From: Arsenophonus sp052174495
Lineage (GTDB): Bacteria > Pseudomonadota > Gammaproteobacteria > Enterobacterales > Enterobacteriaceae
Assembly: GCA_052174495.1 (NCBI GenBank)
Contig: JBQMRR010000014.1
Span: 1 to 55,642 of the forward strand
DNA length: 55,642 nt
Direction: 5' to 3'
Shown: positions 10,469 through 20,199 of the stretch, in pieces
How the letters are laid out: the number at the start of each line of letters is the position of its first letter
Position numbering within the stretch: position 1 is the first letter of the stretch
Notes under the pieces: generated by a model
What the model was told of the DNA's origin: nothing
What the model saw: the letters and a program-made list of their open reading frames with translations, nothing else
The model's database searches: none
Translations under genes and position numbers: made by a program

Positions 10469-10839
10469 AATATAAATTTTCTCTTTTTTATTAAAGAAGA
10501 AGATTACTATACCCTGGCTTAGGTTTATTGAAAATAATTAATCATGATATCATCAGTTTATTTTTTCTATTTATTAATCTCAGCTATATTGACTAATTAT
10601 TCAGATACTGTATAGCTATGTTAGCTAACCTATCTAATTAGAAAATTATTTTCTTTATGATAATAAATCAAGATTGACAATACTTTTTTTAAATTAAAGA
10701 TCAAGACTAAAAGATAGTTTTATGCTAGCTATAGTATTTTTTATTTTCAGGTATGGTATTCCCCCAATAAGTCGTCGTGCACTCATCCCCCCTACAAGTT
10801 ATTAGGAAATATGGTATGTTGGTGGTTAAGTTACATTCC
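10469..10839. other. Intergenic upstream of pssA
   Basis: This is AT-rich sequence before pssA (which reads leftwards), carrying its promoter region. I see no gene and no convincing remnant until the transposase fragment that starts near 10840. Confidence 0.4.
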
Positions 10840-11190
10840 ATTCTGATACTTCCTAAATCTGTTTTTCATCCTTAAATTAAATTAAGCATTATTTAGCAGC
10901 AGTATCAGTACAAGATCATAAATTCCGTTAGCCAGAAGTCCTAGCTTTTCTGAGTAGGACAATATGTAAGCTTAAATATTATTAAAGGGGGGGTTGTTTT
11001 CTTGAAGCACAGTTCTTCCGTGTGTCGGCTTAATGGGTTCAAAACTATTGCAAAAGGCAATTTAATCAGGTTCGTTGTTTTTATTGACGCTAAGTGCGTT
11101 GACTGGAAACCATAGAATGCTAGTCATTCTTCTTGATTATTCTCCAGCTTCTTCGTTTGCTGTGGATATTTGTTGAAACCCCCCTTTTTA
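10840..11190 (-). mobile_element. IS256-family transposase remnant, C-terminal part
   Basis: On the minus strand an interrupted frame reads YPQQTKKLENNQEE, a stop, LAFYGFQSTHLASIKTTN, then LIKLPFAIVLNPLSRHTEE, and ends with FNLRMKNRFRKYQNG. This matches the C-terminal block of mutator-type (IS256) transposases (LLAFYDFPAEHWxxLRTTNPIEST, then the FKDG-type end). Runs of G7 (about 10985-10991) and C6 (about 11177-11182) show slippage-prone decay. The N-terminal part is absent next to it; a plus-strand N-terminal fragment starts 260 bases to the right, so an element split by inversion is possible. Confidence 0.75.
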
Positions 11191-11449
11191 ATAAAATTAT
11201 ATTTTATATAATTTTATTAAAAATATAAATGGATCATAAATATGATTTATAGCTTTTTGTTTCTTAAGGTTTATTCAATATATTACTAACTTCTTTATTT
11301 GACTTGAAAGAGAGTTACTTTTTTGAAAAAGTAAAAACAACATTCTTTTTAATCGATATCTTTATTTTTAATAAAAGTAAATAATTATTGAGTCTTGTTA
11401 TACTTACTTCTTAGTGTATGGATTTTATAGATGCTGCCCTATCAATCTG

Positions 11450-11955
11450 ATTTCTTTTATGAAATTATCTTAGATTGAACGCCATATTTTATCGATAGAT
11501 GATCATGCCGTCATCTATAACCGTTTTTTCTACAGTAAACCATATAGACCACGGTATTGATGATGTTAAGATTAAAGTGCATAAGGTCAAGGAAATTGTA
11601 GCGATAATAGTTGAATATTCTTTAACAGCTAGTTGCCACTACTTTATCTGAATGGCATAAAAATGATGAAAAATTGCTACTATGACTATACCTGCGAGGT
11701 ATCTCCACCGGAGATTTTTACGAATTTTTGAGGCGATTCTCGTTGAAAGCATATGGTACAATTCTTTCCAATCGCCATAAGTAGACTGAAACAGGAATGA
11801 GTTGAAGAGCGCAAGTAATATGATACTTTCTTAATTTAAGCGATACATGCTACATTTATTTCTTGGTTAAAGAAATACACCTTGTTCCTGTCATGCAAGC
11901 TGATCGTCTTTGCCTGCTTCTCATTATTGATGTTACTTTCATATAGATGAAAGTA
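11450..11955 (+). mobile_element. IS256-family transposase remnant, N-terminal to middle part
   Basis: Plus-strand frames with stops read AVIYNRFFYSKPYR near 11515, YLRGISTGDFYEFLRRFSLK near 11695 and VMQADRLCLLLIIDVT near 11890. These match the family blocks VVRNGYxPERxIQTG, LYLKGISTGDxxEAL and RLEDDRxCLLVIIGVTE in the right order. The C-terminal half is missing at the right end. It is homologous to the fuller dead copies at 22.2 and 26.9 kb. Confidence 0.75.
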
Positions 11956-12293
11956 ACTTGCGTTACACCCAAAAATAATTATTGATAACTAAAAGCAAAC
12001 TGAATTTAATCTTTTAAAAGAGGAACCAACTGAAAGTATAAAATAAATAGCAAGAAATTTTAACAATGCTTTTAATAAAAAGCATATCTTAAACACTGTT
12101 ATGTTTATAACATAAGTAGATCGAATCATAAAGTAATATAGATAAGGCGAATAATAAAACTTTATGGCTAATAGTGAATTGATATAATCCATAAAAACGA
12201 ACACTACTGGTTACTCAGCTCCCTCCCTCTCCCTGATATAAAACTAATTAATCACTCATTAATCAAAAGATTTTCTATGTTATTAATATCAGG
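11956..12293. other. Intergenic between IS remnant and gyrA
   Basis: AT-rich, no supported gene. A 71-codon minus-strand open stretch at 11989-12204 lacks a family resemblance and a good ribosome site. No strong terminator for gyrA was found here. Confidence 0.4.
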
Positions 12294-14876
12294 TTATACT
12301 TTTATACTAATTGCATCTTTTATTAAGATTTGGTTATCATCATCTTCCTCAGGATCAACAATGCGTTGTAAACCAACTACTTTTTCATCTTTAGCAGTGC
12401 GAATTAAAATAACGCCCTGAGTATTTCTACCAACAATGCTAACTTCTTCAACTCGCGTACGTACCAAAGTGCTAGCGTCAGTGATCATCATAAATTGATC
12501 AGTTTTTTCTACTTGAATTGCTCCAATCACATTACCATTACGTTTACTAACTTTAATGGAAATAACACCTTGAGTAGCACGAGATTTTATTGGGTATTCA
12601 CTCTCCTCAGTTCGTTTACCATAACCATTTTCAGTAACAGTTAAAATATTAGCTTCACTACGAGGTACAATTAATGAAACGATTTTATCGCCAGCTTGTA
12701 ACTTAATACCTCGAACACCTGTTGCTGTTCGTCTCATAGGACGAACAGTATTTTCTACAAAACGAGCAACTTTACCAGCAGCAGAGAAAAGCATTATCTC
12801 GTTTTTACCAGTCGTCAAATCAACGCCAATTAATTCATCACCTTCATTAAGATTAACTGCTATAGTGCCAGCACTTCTAGGACGACTAAAATCTTTTAGT
12901 AATGTTTTTTTAACTGTACCACTTGAGGTCGCCATAAATACATAATAACCATTATCAAATTTACGTACCGGTAAAATTGCGGTAATACGTTCATTTTGTT
13001 TTAATGGCAAAAAATTGACTATTGGTCGCCCACGTGCACTACGGCTAGCTTCGGGTAACTGGTAAACTTTCATCCAATATAGACGTCCTCGACTAGAGAA
13101 GCATAGAATTGTATCATGGGTATTAGCAACTAACAAACGCTCAATAAAATCTTCTTCTTTAATATGTGCTGCCGACTTACCTTTACCTCCGCGTCGTTGT
13201 GCTTCATAAGCAGATACTGGCTGATATTTAACATATCCCTGATGTGATAAGGTTACAATCACATCTTGCTGGGTAATTAAATCTTCGATATTAATATCTG
13301 GGCTATTTTCAGTAATTTCCGTGCGACGGGCATCATGATACTGTTCTTTAATAGCTTCCAGTTCTTTACGGATAACTTCCATTAACCGTTCTGGGCTGGT
13401 TAATATATATAGCAATGCTGTAATTTGTTTTAGCAACTTACTGTATTCATCCAATATTTTATCATGTTCTAAGCTAGTTAATTTTTGCAAACGCAAATCA
13501 AGAATTGTCTGAGATTGTTGTTCAGTCAAATAATATTTATTATCCTGCACTCCGTATTGAGGTTTAAGCCATTCAGGACGAGCAACGTTATCATCTGCAT
13601 CTGCTAACATGGCAGAAACATTACCTAATTGCCAAGGACGCGCAATTAAATCCAATTTTGCTTTATGCGGGGTTAATGCTTGACGGATAAGTTCAATAAT
13701 TGGATCAATATTTGCTAATGCGACAGCAAAGGCCTCCAATATATGAGCACGCTCGCGTGCTTTACGCAATTCAAAAATAGTTCGTCGAGTGACCACTTCT
13801 CTGCGATGACGAATAAAAGCTTCAAGAATTTCTTTTAAATTTAAAATTCTAGGCTGGCCATCACATAAGGCGACCATATTAATGCCAAATGAGACTTGAA
13901 GTTGAGTGAGAGAATAGAGGTTATTCAGTACCACTTCCGCCACTACATCTCGTTTTAGTTCAATAACAATGCGCATGCCATCTTTATCAGACTCATCACG
14001 TAATGCGCTAATCCCCTCAATACGTTTGTCTTTAACTAATTCAGCAATTTTTTCAATTAAACGGGCCTTATTAACCTGATAAGGGATCTCATTAACAATG
14101 ATTGTTTCACGACTATTTTTATCATCAACTTCAATATTAGCACGTGCACGGATATAGACTTTACCACGTCCCGTCCGATATGCGTCAATGATACCATGGC
14201 GACCATTAATAATTGCGGCAGTTGGAAAATCAGGGCCTAAAATATATTTTAGTAATCCTTCAATACTAATATTTTCATCATCGATATAGGCTAGACATCC
14301 ATCAATAACTTCACTAAGGTTATGAGGTGGAATATTGGTAGCCATGCCAACAGCAATACCTGAAGAACCGTTAATCAGGAAGTTTGGAACCCTAGTTGGC
14401 ATAACATCAGGGATCTCCTCAGTACCATCATAGTTAGGAATGAAATCAACGGTTTCCTTATCTAAATCTTCCAGCAATTCATGGGCAATTTTTGCCATGC
14501 GTACTTCGGTATAACGCATTGCAGCAGCAGAATCCCCATCAATAGAGCCAAAATTACCTTGCCCATCAACTAGCATGTAACGCATTGAAAAAGGTTGTGC
14601 TAAACGAACTATCGCATCATAGACAGCACTATCACCATGAGGATGATATTTACCAATGACGTCACCGACTACACGAGCTGATTTTTTATATGATTTATTC
14701 CAATCATTACCTAATACATTCATCGCGTATAATACGCGCCGGTGAACAGGTTTTAATCCATCTCGTACATCTGGAAGGGCGCGTCCAACAATTACAGACA
14801 TCGCATAATCCAAATAAGAGCTTTTCATCTCCTCTTCGATATTAACTAGGGTAATTTTTCTTGCTATATCACTCAT
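12294..14876 (-). CDS. gyrA: DNA gyrase subunit A
   Basis: GyrA cuts and rejoins DNA in the A2B2 gyrase that introduces negative supercoils. The 860 residues begin like E. coli GyrA (MSDIARKITLVNIEEEMKSS). The quinolone-determining segment HPHGDSAVYDAIVRLAQ keeps Ser83 and Asp87, so no classical resistance change is present. The active-site Tyr lies in AAMRYTEVRM (about residue 122). The GyrA box QRRGGKGKS, needed for DNA wrapping by the C-terminal beta-pinwheel, is present. The end differs from E. coli: the long acidic tail is reduced to VDPEEDDDNQILIKDAISIKV (written here over its full 20-odd residues in two halves, VDPEEDDDN and QILIKDAISIKV). It is divergent from ubiG, as in E. coli. Confidence 0.97.
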   Translation of the reverse strand: MSDIARKITLVNIEEEMKSSYLDYAMSVIVGRALPDVRDGLKPVHRRVLYAMNVLGNDWNKSYKKSARVVGDVIGKYHPHGDSAVYDAIVRLAQPFSMRYMLVDGQGNFGSIDGDSAAAMRYTEVRMAKIAHELLEDLDKETVDFIPNYDGTEEIPDVMPTRVPNFLINGSSGIAVGMATNIPPHNLSEVIDGCLAYIDDENISIEGLLKYILGPDFPTAAIINGRHGIIDAYRTGRGKVYIRARANIEVDDKNSRETIIVNEIPYQVNKARLIEKIAELVKDKRIEGISALRDESDKDGMRIVIELKRDVVAEVVLNNLYSLTQLQVSFGINMVALCDGQPRILNLKEILEAFIRHRREVVTRRTIFELRKARERAHILEAFAVALANIDPIIELIRQALTPHKAKLDLIARPWQLGNVSAMLADADDNVARPEWLKPQYGVQDNKYYLTEQQSQTILDLRLQKLTSLEHDKILDEYSKLLKQITALLYILTSPERLMEVIRKELEAIKEQYHDARRTEITENSPDINIEDLITQQDVIVTLSHQGYVKYQPVSAYEAQRRGGKGKSAAHIKEEDFIERLLVANTHDTILCFSSRGRLYWMKVYQLPEASRSARGRPIVNFLPLKQNERITAILPVRKFDNGYYVFMATSSGTVKKTLLKDFSRPRSAGTIAVNLNEGDELIGVDLTTGKNEIMLFSAAGKVARFVENTVRPMRRTATGVRGIKLQAGDKIVSLIVPRSEANILTVTENGYGKRTEESEYPIKSRATQGVISIKVSKRNGNVIGAIQVEKTDQFMMITDASTLVRTRVEEVSIVGRNTQGVILIRTAKDEKVVGLQRIVDPEEDDDNQILIKDAISIKV

Positions 14877-15038
14877 GGAGTCGCTTGTCCCTCATCCTCC
14901 TTATTTCATTAGGGAGGAAAATTATATCACAAAATCGCCATATTATAAAAACAGAAAACGTATTTTATTGAATAAACATGTATAGTGATCTAATAGCATT
15001 AGAGTCTATATTAATAATAAATTAAGGAGTAATTTCTG

Positions 15039-15770
15039 ATGAATAATAAGAATTTGCGTGGTCAAGCAAATGTTGATCTAACTGAAATCAACAAATTTAG
15101 CTCTGTTTCGAGTCGATGGTGGGATGAAACAAGTGAATTCCAACTTCTTCATCGGATTAATCCATTACGTTTAAACTATATCCTGCACCATGCTAATGGT
15201 GTGTTCGGTAAAAAAGTACTTGATATTGGATGCGGAGGCGGAATCTTAGCAGAAAGCATGACTAAAGAAGGCGCACTAGTTACAGGAATTGATATGTCCG
15301 CACAGCTACTACAAGTTGCAAAGTTCCATGCATTAGAAAATAATATGAAAATCAAGTACTTACAGATAACTGCTGAGAGGTATGCAGAAAAACACCCTCA
15401 AACTTATGATATCGTTACCTGCATGGAAATGCTTGAACATGTTCCCGATCCTGAATCTGTTGTTCAATCATGCGCAAAATTAGTTAAACCAGGTGGTGAG
15501 GTATTTTTTTCTACTATTAATCGTAATAAAAAAGCCTGGTTATTAGCAATAATTGCTGCTGAGCATATTTTAAAAATAGTTCCTAAAGGTACTCATGATA
15601 TAAAAAAATTTATTAAGCCTTCTGAGCTACTCAGCTGGATAGATAAAACGTCTTTACAAGAACAACATATCATTGGATTACATTATAATCCGATTATTGA
15701 TAAATTTTCCTTAGGCTCAAATGTTGATGTTAATTATATGTTGCATATGTTAAATGCAAATAATTATTAA
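15039..15770 (+). CDS. ubiG: Ubiquinone biosynthesis O-methyltransferase UbiG
   Basis: The 243 residues match E. coli UbiG (240). It performs both O-methylations of the ubiquinone head group using S-adenosylmethionine. The SAM-binding motif I VLDIGCGGGILAESM, motif II around GIDMSAQLL, and EMLEHVPDPESVV are intact, and the C-terminal block FSLGSNVDVNYML matches the family. The start has a TAAGGAGT ribosome site. Retention implies that the symbiont still respires with quinones. It is divergent from gyrA across a 160-bp promoter region. Confidence 0.96.
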   Translation: MNNKNLRGQANVDLTEINKFSSVSSRWWDETSEFQLLHRINPLRLNYILHHANGVFGKKVLDIGCGGGILAESMTKEGALVTGIDMSAQLLQVAKFHALENNMKIKYLQITAERYAEKHPQTYDIVTCMEMLEHVPDPESVVQSCAKLVKPGGEVFFSTINRNKKAWLLAIIAAEHILKIVPKGTHDIKKFIKPSELLSWIDKTSLQEQHIIGLHYNPIIDKFSLGSNVDVNYMLHMLNANNY

Positions 15771-16132
15771 CTTTTGCTAAAGAAAATAACAATCAGTAGG
15801 TTTTAATAAACTTATTTTCATGATTGATGTAACATAAATTATAATATATTCTTCTATTAGAGAAGTTATCAGTTAATTAACAAAATTCAGCACTGGATTA
15901 TTGCAAAAATCATATTTTTATAGACTTGACAAAAATTATAATTTATCATTATATTATAAATATAACAACAATTATACACTATATAATATGCAGTGTATAC
16001 TACGCTATAGTTTTAGTTCAAAATATAAACATAAAATGATATTAATCATAGCGTTTTATAGTTTGTTATTAACGATTGTTAAGTATAATGATCGATAAAT
16101 ATTTAGCTAGTTAATTTTAGGTATAACTACCA
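15771..16132. other. Intergenic upstream of nrdA
   Basis: This 360-base AT-rich region lies where E. coli has yfaL; I see no gene remnant. A 65-codon open stretch at 15901-16098 is mostly Tyr, Asn and Leu from AT-rich codons and is not a credible protein. The region holds the nrdA promoter and a possible NrdR site near 15976-15996. Confidence 0.45.
15976..15996 (+). promoter_or_regulatory. Possible NrdR operator upstream of nrdA
   Basis: ACACTATATAATATGCAGTGT begins with the NrdR half-site ACACTATAT and ends with AGTGT, forming an imperfect palindrome about 140 bases before nrdA. Typical NrdR boxes are 16 bp (ACACWATATMTWGTGT) and paired, and the spacing here is longer than the consensus, so this is only a candidate. 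Confidence 0.3.
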
Positions 16133-18421
16133 ATGAACCAAAGTCTATTAGTCACTAAACGTGCTGGACATAAAGAACGTATTGATCTTGATAAAATCCA
16201 TAAAGTCATTACCTGGGCAGCTAAAAACCTAAAAGATGTATCTGTTTCACAGGTAGAGCTACGCTCTCAGATCCAGTTTTATGATGGCATTAAAACTTCT
16301 GATATCCACGAAACCATAATTAAAGCGGCAGCAGATCTTATTTCTGCTGATACACCTGATTACCAATATCTTGCAGCTCGATTAGCTATTTTTCATCTGC
16401 GCAAAAAAGCCTATGGCCAATTTGAACCACCGGGATTATATCAGCATGTTTTACGTATGGTTAAAATAGCTAAATACGATAAACATCTATTGACAGATTA
16501 TACCGAAAAAGAATTTAATCAGATGGATAGTTTTCTAAATCACTGGCGTGATATGAATTTTTCTTACGGAGCAGTTAAACAATTAGAAGGTAAATACTTA
16601 GTGCAAAACCGGGTAAGCGGGGAAATTTATGAAAGTGCCCAATTTCTATATATTCTTGTTGCTGCTTGCCTTTTTTCATGCTATCCAAAAGAGACGAGAT
16701 TAAACTATATTCGTCGCTTTTATGATGCAATATCAACTTTTAAAATTTCACTACCTACGCCAATTATGGCGGGGGTACGCACTCCAACTCGCCAATTTAG
16801 TTCTTGCGTATTAATTGAATGTGCTGATAGTCTTGATTCAATTAATGCTACCTCTAGCGCAATTGTAAAATATGTTTCTCAACGTGCAGGTATTGGTGTT
16901 AATGCTGGCCATATTCGCGCATTAGGTAGCCCAATTCGGGGAGGTGAAGCGTTTCATACAGGTTGCATTCCTTTCTATAAACATTTCCAAAGTGCAGTAA
17001 AATCTTGTTCTCAAGGGGGAGTACGTGGTGGTGCTTCCACGCTATTTTATCCTCTCTGGCATTTAGAGGTTGAAAGCTTACTAGTACTCAAAAATAATCG
17101 CGGTGTTGAAGGTAATCGTGTCCGTCATCTAGACTATTGTGTACAAATTAACAAACTCATGTATGAACGTCTTATCAAAGGTAAAGAAATCACCCTCTTT
17201 AGTCCTTCTGATGTTCCAGGTTTATATGAAGCATTTTTTGCTAATCAAAGCGAATTTAAATATTTATATTTAAAATATGAACAAGACGAAAACATACGCA
17301 AGAAACGCGTTAAAGCGCTTGATCTATTTTCACTTATGATGCAAGAGCGAGCATCAACCGGGCGTATCTATATTCAAAATATTGATCACTGTAATACCCA
17401 TAGCCCATTTGATGCTAAAGTTGCGCCAATTCGTCAATCAAATCTCTGTTTGGAAATCGCCTTGCCAACCCGACCTTTAAATAATGTTAACGACGAAAAT
17501 GGTGAAATTGCACTTTGTACTCTTTCCGCCTTTAATTTAGGTGCTATTACATCATTAGATGAATTGGAAGAGTTAGCAATATTAGTCGTCCACGCCTTAG
17601 ATTCTCTGCTTGATTATCAAAATTATCCAATTTTTGCTGCGCAAAAAGGTTCTATAGGTCGTCGTACTTTAGGTGTTGGAGTCATTAATTATGCTTATTA
17701 TTTAGCTAAACATGGCGTTCACTACTCTGATGGTAGTGCCAATAATTTAACCCATAAAACCTTTGAAGCGATCCAATTTTATTTATTAAAAGCATCTAAT
17801 GAATTAGCAAAAAAGCAAGGTGCTTGCCCATGGTTTCACGAAACTACTTACTCAAAAGGTATTCTACCTATTGATAGTTATAAAAAATCATTAGATGCAC
17901 TAACTTCTGAACCACTACATTATGATTGGGAAACTTTACGTAAAGATATCAAGGAATATGGTTTGCGTAATTCAACACTTTCCGCTTTGATGCCATCAGA
18001 AACTTCATCACAAATATCTAATGCCACAAATGGTATTGAACCACCTCGAGGTTATATCAGCATTAAAGCATCAAAAGATGGTATCTTGCGACAAGTTGTA
18101 CCTGAATACGAACGCTTAAAAAATAATTATGAATTATTATGGGAAATGCCCAATAACAACGGTTATTTGCAATTAGTTGGTATTATGCAAAAATTTATAG
18201 ATCAATCGATTTCTGCCAATACTAATTATGATCCAACTCGTTTTCCAAATAATAAAGTTCCAATGAATCAATTACTGAAAGATTTATTACTCGCTTATAA
18301 GTATGGAGTAAAAACACTTTATTACCATAATACTCGTGATGGGGCAGAAGATACCCAAGTAGATTTAGAGGTAATTAAATCAGCTGATAGCGATTGTAAT
18401 GGCGGAGCTTGTAAGATTTAA
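16133..18421 (+). CDS. nrdA: Class Ia ribonucleoside-diphosphate reductase, alpha subunit
   Basis: The 762 residues match E. coli NrdA (761). It reduces ribonucleoside diphosphates to deoxy forms together with NrdB. An N-terminal ATP-cone (residues about 5-95, LLVTKRAGHKERIDLDKIHK) gives overall allosteric control. The redox cysteines are in RQFSSCVLIEC (about 225) and ALCTLSAFNLG (about 462), and the radical Cys with its Glu partner is in NLCLEI (about 439-441). The C-terminal CNGGACKI keeps the CxxxxC shuttle pair re-reduced by thioredoxin or glutaredoxin. It is first in the nrdA-nrdB-yfaE operon, 11 bases before nrdB. Confidence 0.97.
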   Translation: MNQSLLVTKRAGHKERIDLDKIHKVITWAAKNLKDVSVSQVELRSQIQFYDGIKTSDIHETIIKAAADLISADTPDYQYLAARLAIFHLRKKAYGQFEPPGLYQHVLRMVKIAKYDKHLLTDYTEKEFNQMDSFLNHWRDMNFSYGAVKQLEGKYLVQNRVSGEIYESAQFLYILVAACLFSCYPKETRLNYIRRFYDAISTFKISLPTPIMAGVRTPTRQFSSCVLIECADSLDSINATSSAIVKYVSQRAGIGVNAGHIRALGSPIRGGEAFHTGCIPFYKHFQSAVKSCSQGGVRGGASTLFYPLWHLEVESLLVLKNNRGVEGNRVRHLDYCVQINKLMYERLIKGKEITLFSPSDVPGLYEAFFANQSEFKYLYLKYEQDENIRKKRVKALDLFSLMMQERASTGRIYIQNIDHCNTHSPFDAKVAPIRQSNLCLEIALPTRPLNNVNDENGEIALCTLSAFNLGAITSLDELEELAILVVHALDSLLDYQNYPIFAAQKGSIGRRTLGVGVINYAYYLAKHGVHYSDGSANNLTHKTFEAIQFYLLKASNELAKKQGACPWFHETTYSKGILPIDSYKKSLDALTSEPLHYDWETLRKDIKEYGLRNSTLSALMPSETSSQISNATNGIEPPRGYISIKASKDGILRQVVPEYERLKNNYELLWEMPNNNGYLQLVGIMQKFIDQSISANTNYDPTRFPNNKVPMNQLLKDLLLAYKYGVKTLYYHNTRDGAEDTQVDLEVIKSADSDCNGGACKI

Positions 18422-18432
18422 TCTGAGGACGT

Positions 18433-19569
18433 ATGGAATATCAATATACAACATTTTCGCAAATCAAAAACAATCAACTACAAGAACCGATGTTCTTTGG
18501 ACAACCTGTTAATATTGCTCGTTATGATCAACAAAAATATCCTATTTTTGAGCAATTGATTGAAAAACAACTATCTTTTTTCTGGCGCCCGGAAGAAATT
18601 GATATTTCTCGTGATCGTATTGATTATCAAGCACTACCTGAATATGAAAAACACATCTTTATCAGTAATTTAAAATATCAAACATTATTAGATTCGATTC
18701 AAGGACGTAGCCCTAACATAGCACTACTACCACTTATTTCAATTCCTGAGCTTGAAACCTGGATAGAAACTTGGTCGTTTTCAGAAACTATTCATTCGCG
18801 CTCTTACACGCATATTATTCGTAATATTGTTAATGACCCATCAATTATTTTTAACGATATTTTAAGTAATAGGGAAATTTTAAAACGAGCAAAAGATATT
18901 TCCACTTATTATGATAATTTAATTAAAATGACAAGCTATTACCATATGTTAGGTGAAGGCAATCACATAATTAATGGTAAAAATATAATCATTTCTTTAC
19001 GCTGTTTAAAAAAACAGCTCTATCTATGTTTGATGAGTGTTAACGCATTAGAAGCTATTCGTTTTTATGTCAGCTTTGCTTGCTCATTTGCTTTTGCTGA
19101 ACGTAAATTGATGGAAGGAAATGCTAAAATTATTAAATTGATTGCCCGTGATGAAGCTCTTCATCTCACTGCTACCCAACATATGTTAAACCTGATGCAG
19201 TCTGGTCAAGATGATCCTGAAATGGCTATCATTGCTAAAGAGTCTGAAGAAACATGTTATAAATTGTTTGTTCAAGCAGCTGAGCAGGAAAAGGAGTGGG
19301 CCGAGTATCTTTTTTCAAATGGTTCAATGATTGGTTTGAATAAAGATATTTTATGTCAATACATTGAATATATTACCAATATGCGTATGCAAGCCGTCGG
19401 ATTAAAATTACCCTGTGAAATACGCTCAAACCCAATTCCATGGATCAATTCCTGGTTAGTTTCTGATAACGTGCAGGTAGCACCACAAGAAGTGGAAGTT
19501 AGTTCTTACCTGGTAGGACAAATTGATGCTCAGGTCAATACAGATGAACTGCGTAATTTTGAATTATAA
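18433..19569 (+). CDS. nrdB: Class Ia ribonucleoside-diphosphate reductase, beta subunit
   Basis: NrdB holds the diferric-tyrosyl radical that starts catalysis in NrdA. The 378 residues are close to E. coli (376). The radical Tyr sits in SETIHSRSYTHIIR (E. coli Y122), and the metal ligands fall in ETIHSRS, EAIRFYVSFACSFAFAE and RDEALHLTATQH. The C-terminus VNTDELRNFEL preserves the tail that docks on NrdA. The ATG has GAGG seven bases upstream and starts two codons longer than the E. coli protein. It is followed six bases later by yfaE, its ferredoxin partner. Confidence 0.97.
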   Translation: MEYQYTTFSQIKNNQLQEPMFFGQPVNIARYDQQKYPIFEQLIEKQLSFFWRPEEIDISRDRIDYQALPEYEKHIFISNLKYQTLLDSIQGRSPNIALLPLISIPELETWIETWSFSETIHSRSYTHIIRNIVNDPSIIFNDILSNREILKRAKDISTYYDNLIKMTSYYHMLGEGNHIINGKNIIISLRCLKKQLYLCLMSVNALEAIRFYVSFACSFAFAERKLMEGNAKIIKLIARDEALHLTATQHMLNLMQSGQDDPEMAIIAKESEETCYKLFVQAAEQEKEWAEYLFSNGSMIGLNKDILCQYIEYITNMRMQAVGLKLPCEIRSNPIPWINSWLVSDNVQVAPQEVEVSSYLVGQIDAQVNTDELRNFEL

Positions 19570-19574
19570 CCTTT

Positions 19575-19847
19575 ATGGGAAGTTATAAAATTACCCTGCG
19601 CCACGCGCAAGATATACAAATCCCTTTTTATTCTAAAAAACATATTAGCCTACTTGATGCTTTTGAACAGAATAAAATTCAAATTGAATTTCAATGCCGG
19701 AAAGGTTTTTGTGGTGCCTGTCGGGTTTATCTTAAAAAGGGAAAAGTGAGATATCATCATAAACCAATTGCATTTCTTGATAAAGGTGAAATACTAGCCT
19801 GTAGTTGCCTACCACTCACCGATATTGATATCGGTATCAATCAATAA
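19575..19847 (+). CDS. yfaE: YfaE 2Fe-2S ferredoxin for NrdB cofactor maintenance
   Basis: This 90-residue plant-type [2Fe-2S] ferredoxin has the cluster motif CRKGFCGAC (C-x4-C-x2-C), with the fourth Cys in ILACSC. In E. coli YfaE delivers electrons to reduce met-NrdB and helps build and repair the diferric-tyrosyl cofactor. Its place directly after nrdB is the usual operon order. The start ATG lies six bases after the nrdB stop, with no strong ribosome site, suggesting translational coupling. Length is normal (E. coli 84). Confidence 0.93.
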   Translation: MGSYKITLRHAQDIQIPFYSKKHISLLDAFEQNKIQIEFQCRKGFCGACRVYLKKGKVRYHHKPIAFLDKGEILACSCLPLTDIDIGINQ

Positions 19848-20199
19848 TATCATCAGGTGCCAACAGTAAGACTATTTATGTTTTTTAGAAATGATTCACT
19901 AAGTGATGTCATCAGACGCCGTAGTTTATCTCTTATGCCGCAATAATCTTATCTAACAGAATAATTAGCTTGCTGAGTCTAAATGAATTTGTTTAATAGA
20001 AAATTCGCTCATTAATAAACAGGTTAAGTAAGTTGTTAAAGTTTAATGATATTTAATTGCCACTTAGGAAGATAGATAGTATAATTTTTTTGAAAAATTA
20101 GGTTTAGCTTTGAATCAATCTGTTATAAACAGTAATAAAGTTTTACTACTGAATGCTGATTGGGGTAATTCTTGATTGTACAGTGAACATATTGATGTA
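19848..20199. other. Intergenic decayed DNA after yfaE
   Basis: Non-coding AT-rich sequence without a recognisable gene remnant. The end of yfaE carries an 8-bp inverted repeat (ACCGATAT/ATATCGGT near 19816-19833), but it lies inside the coding region and has no T-run. Confidence 0.35.

Noticed and set aside
11989..12204. A 71-codon minus-strand open frame between the IS remnant and gyrA.
   Set aside because: No recognisable motif or ribosome site; hydrophobic residues follow from T-rich codons.
15901..16098. A 65-codon open frame before nrdA.
   Set aside because: Composition is AT-codon noise (Tyr, Asn, Lys, Leu), without a ribosome site or family resemblance.
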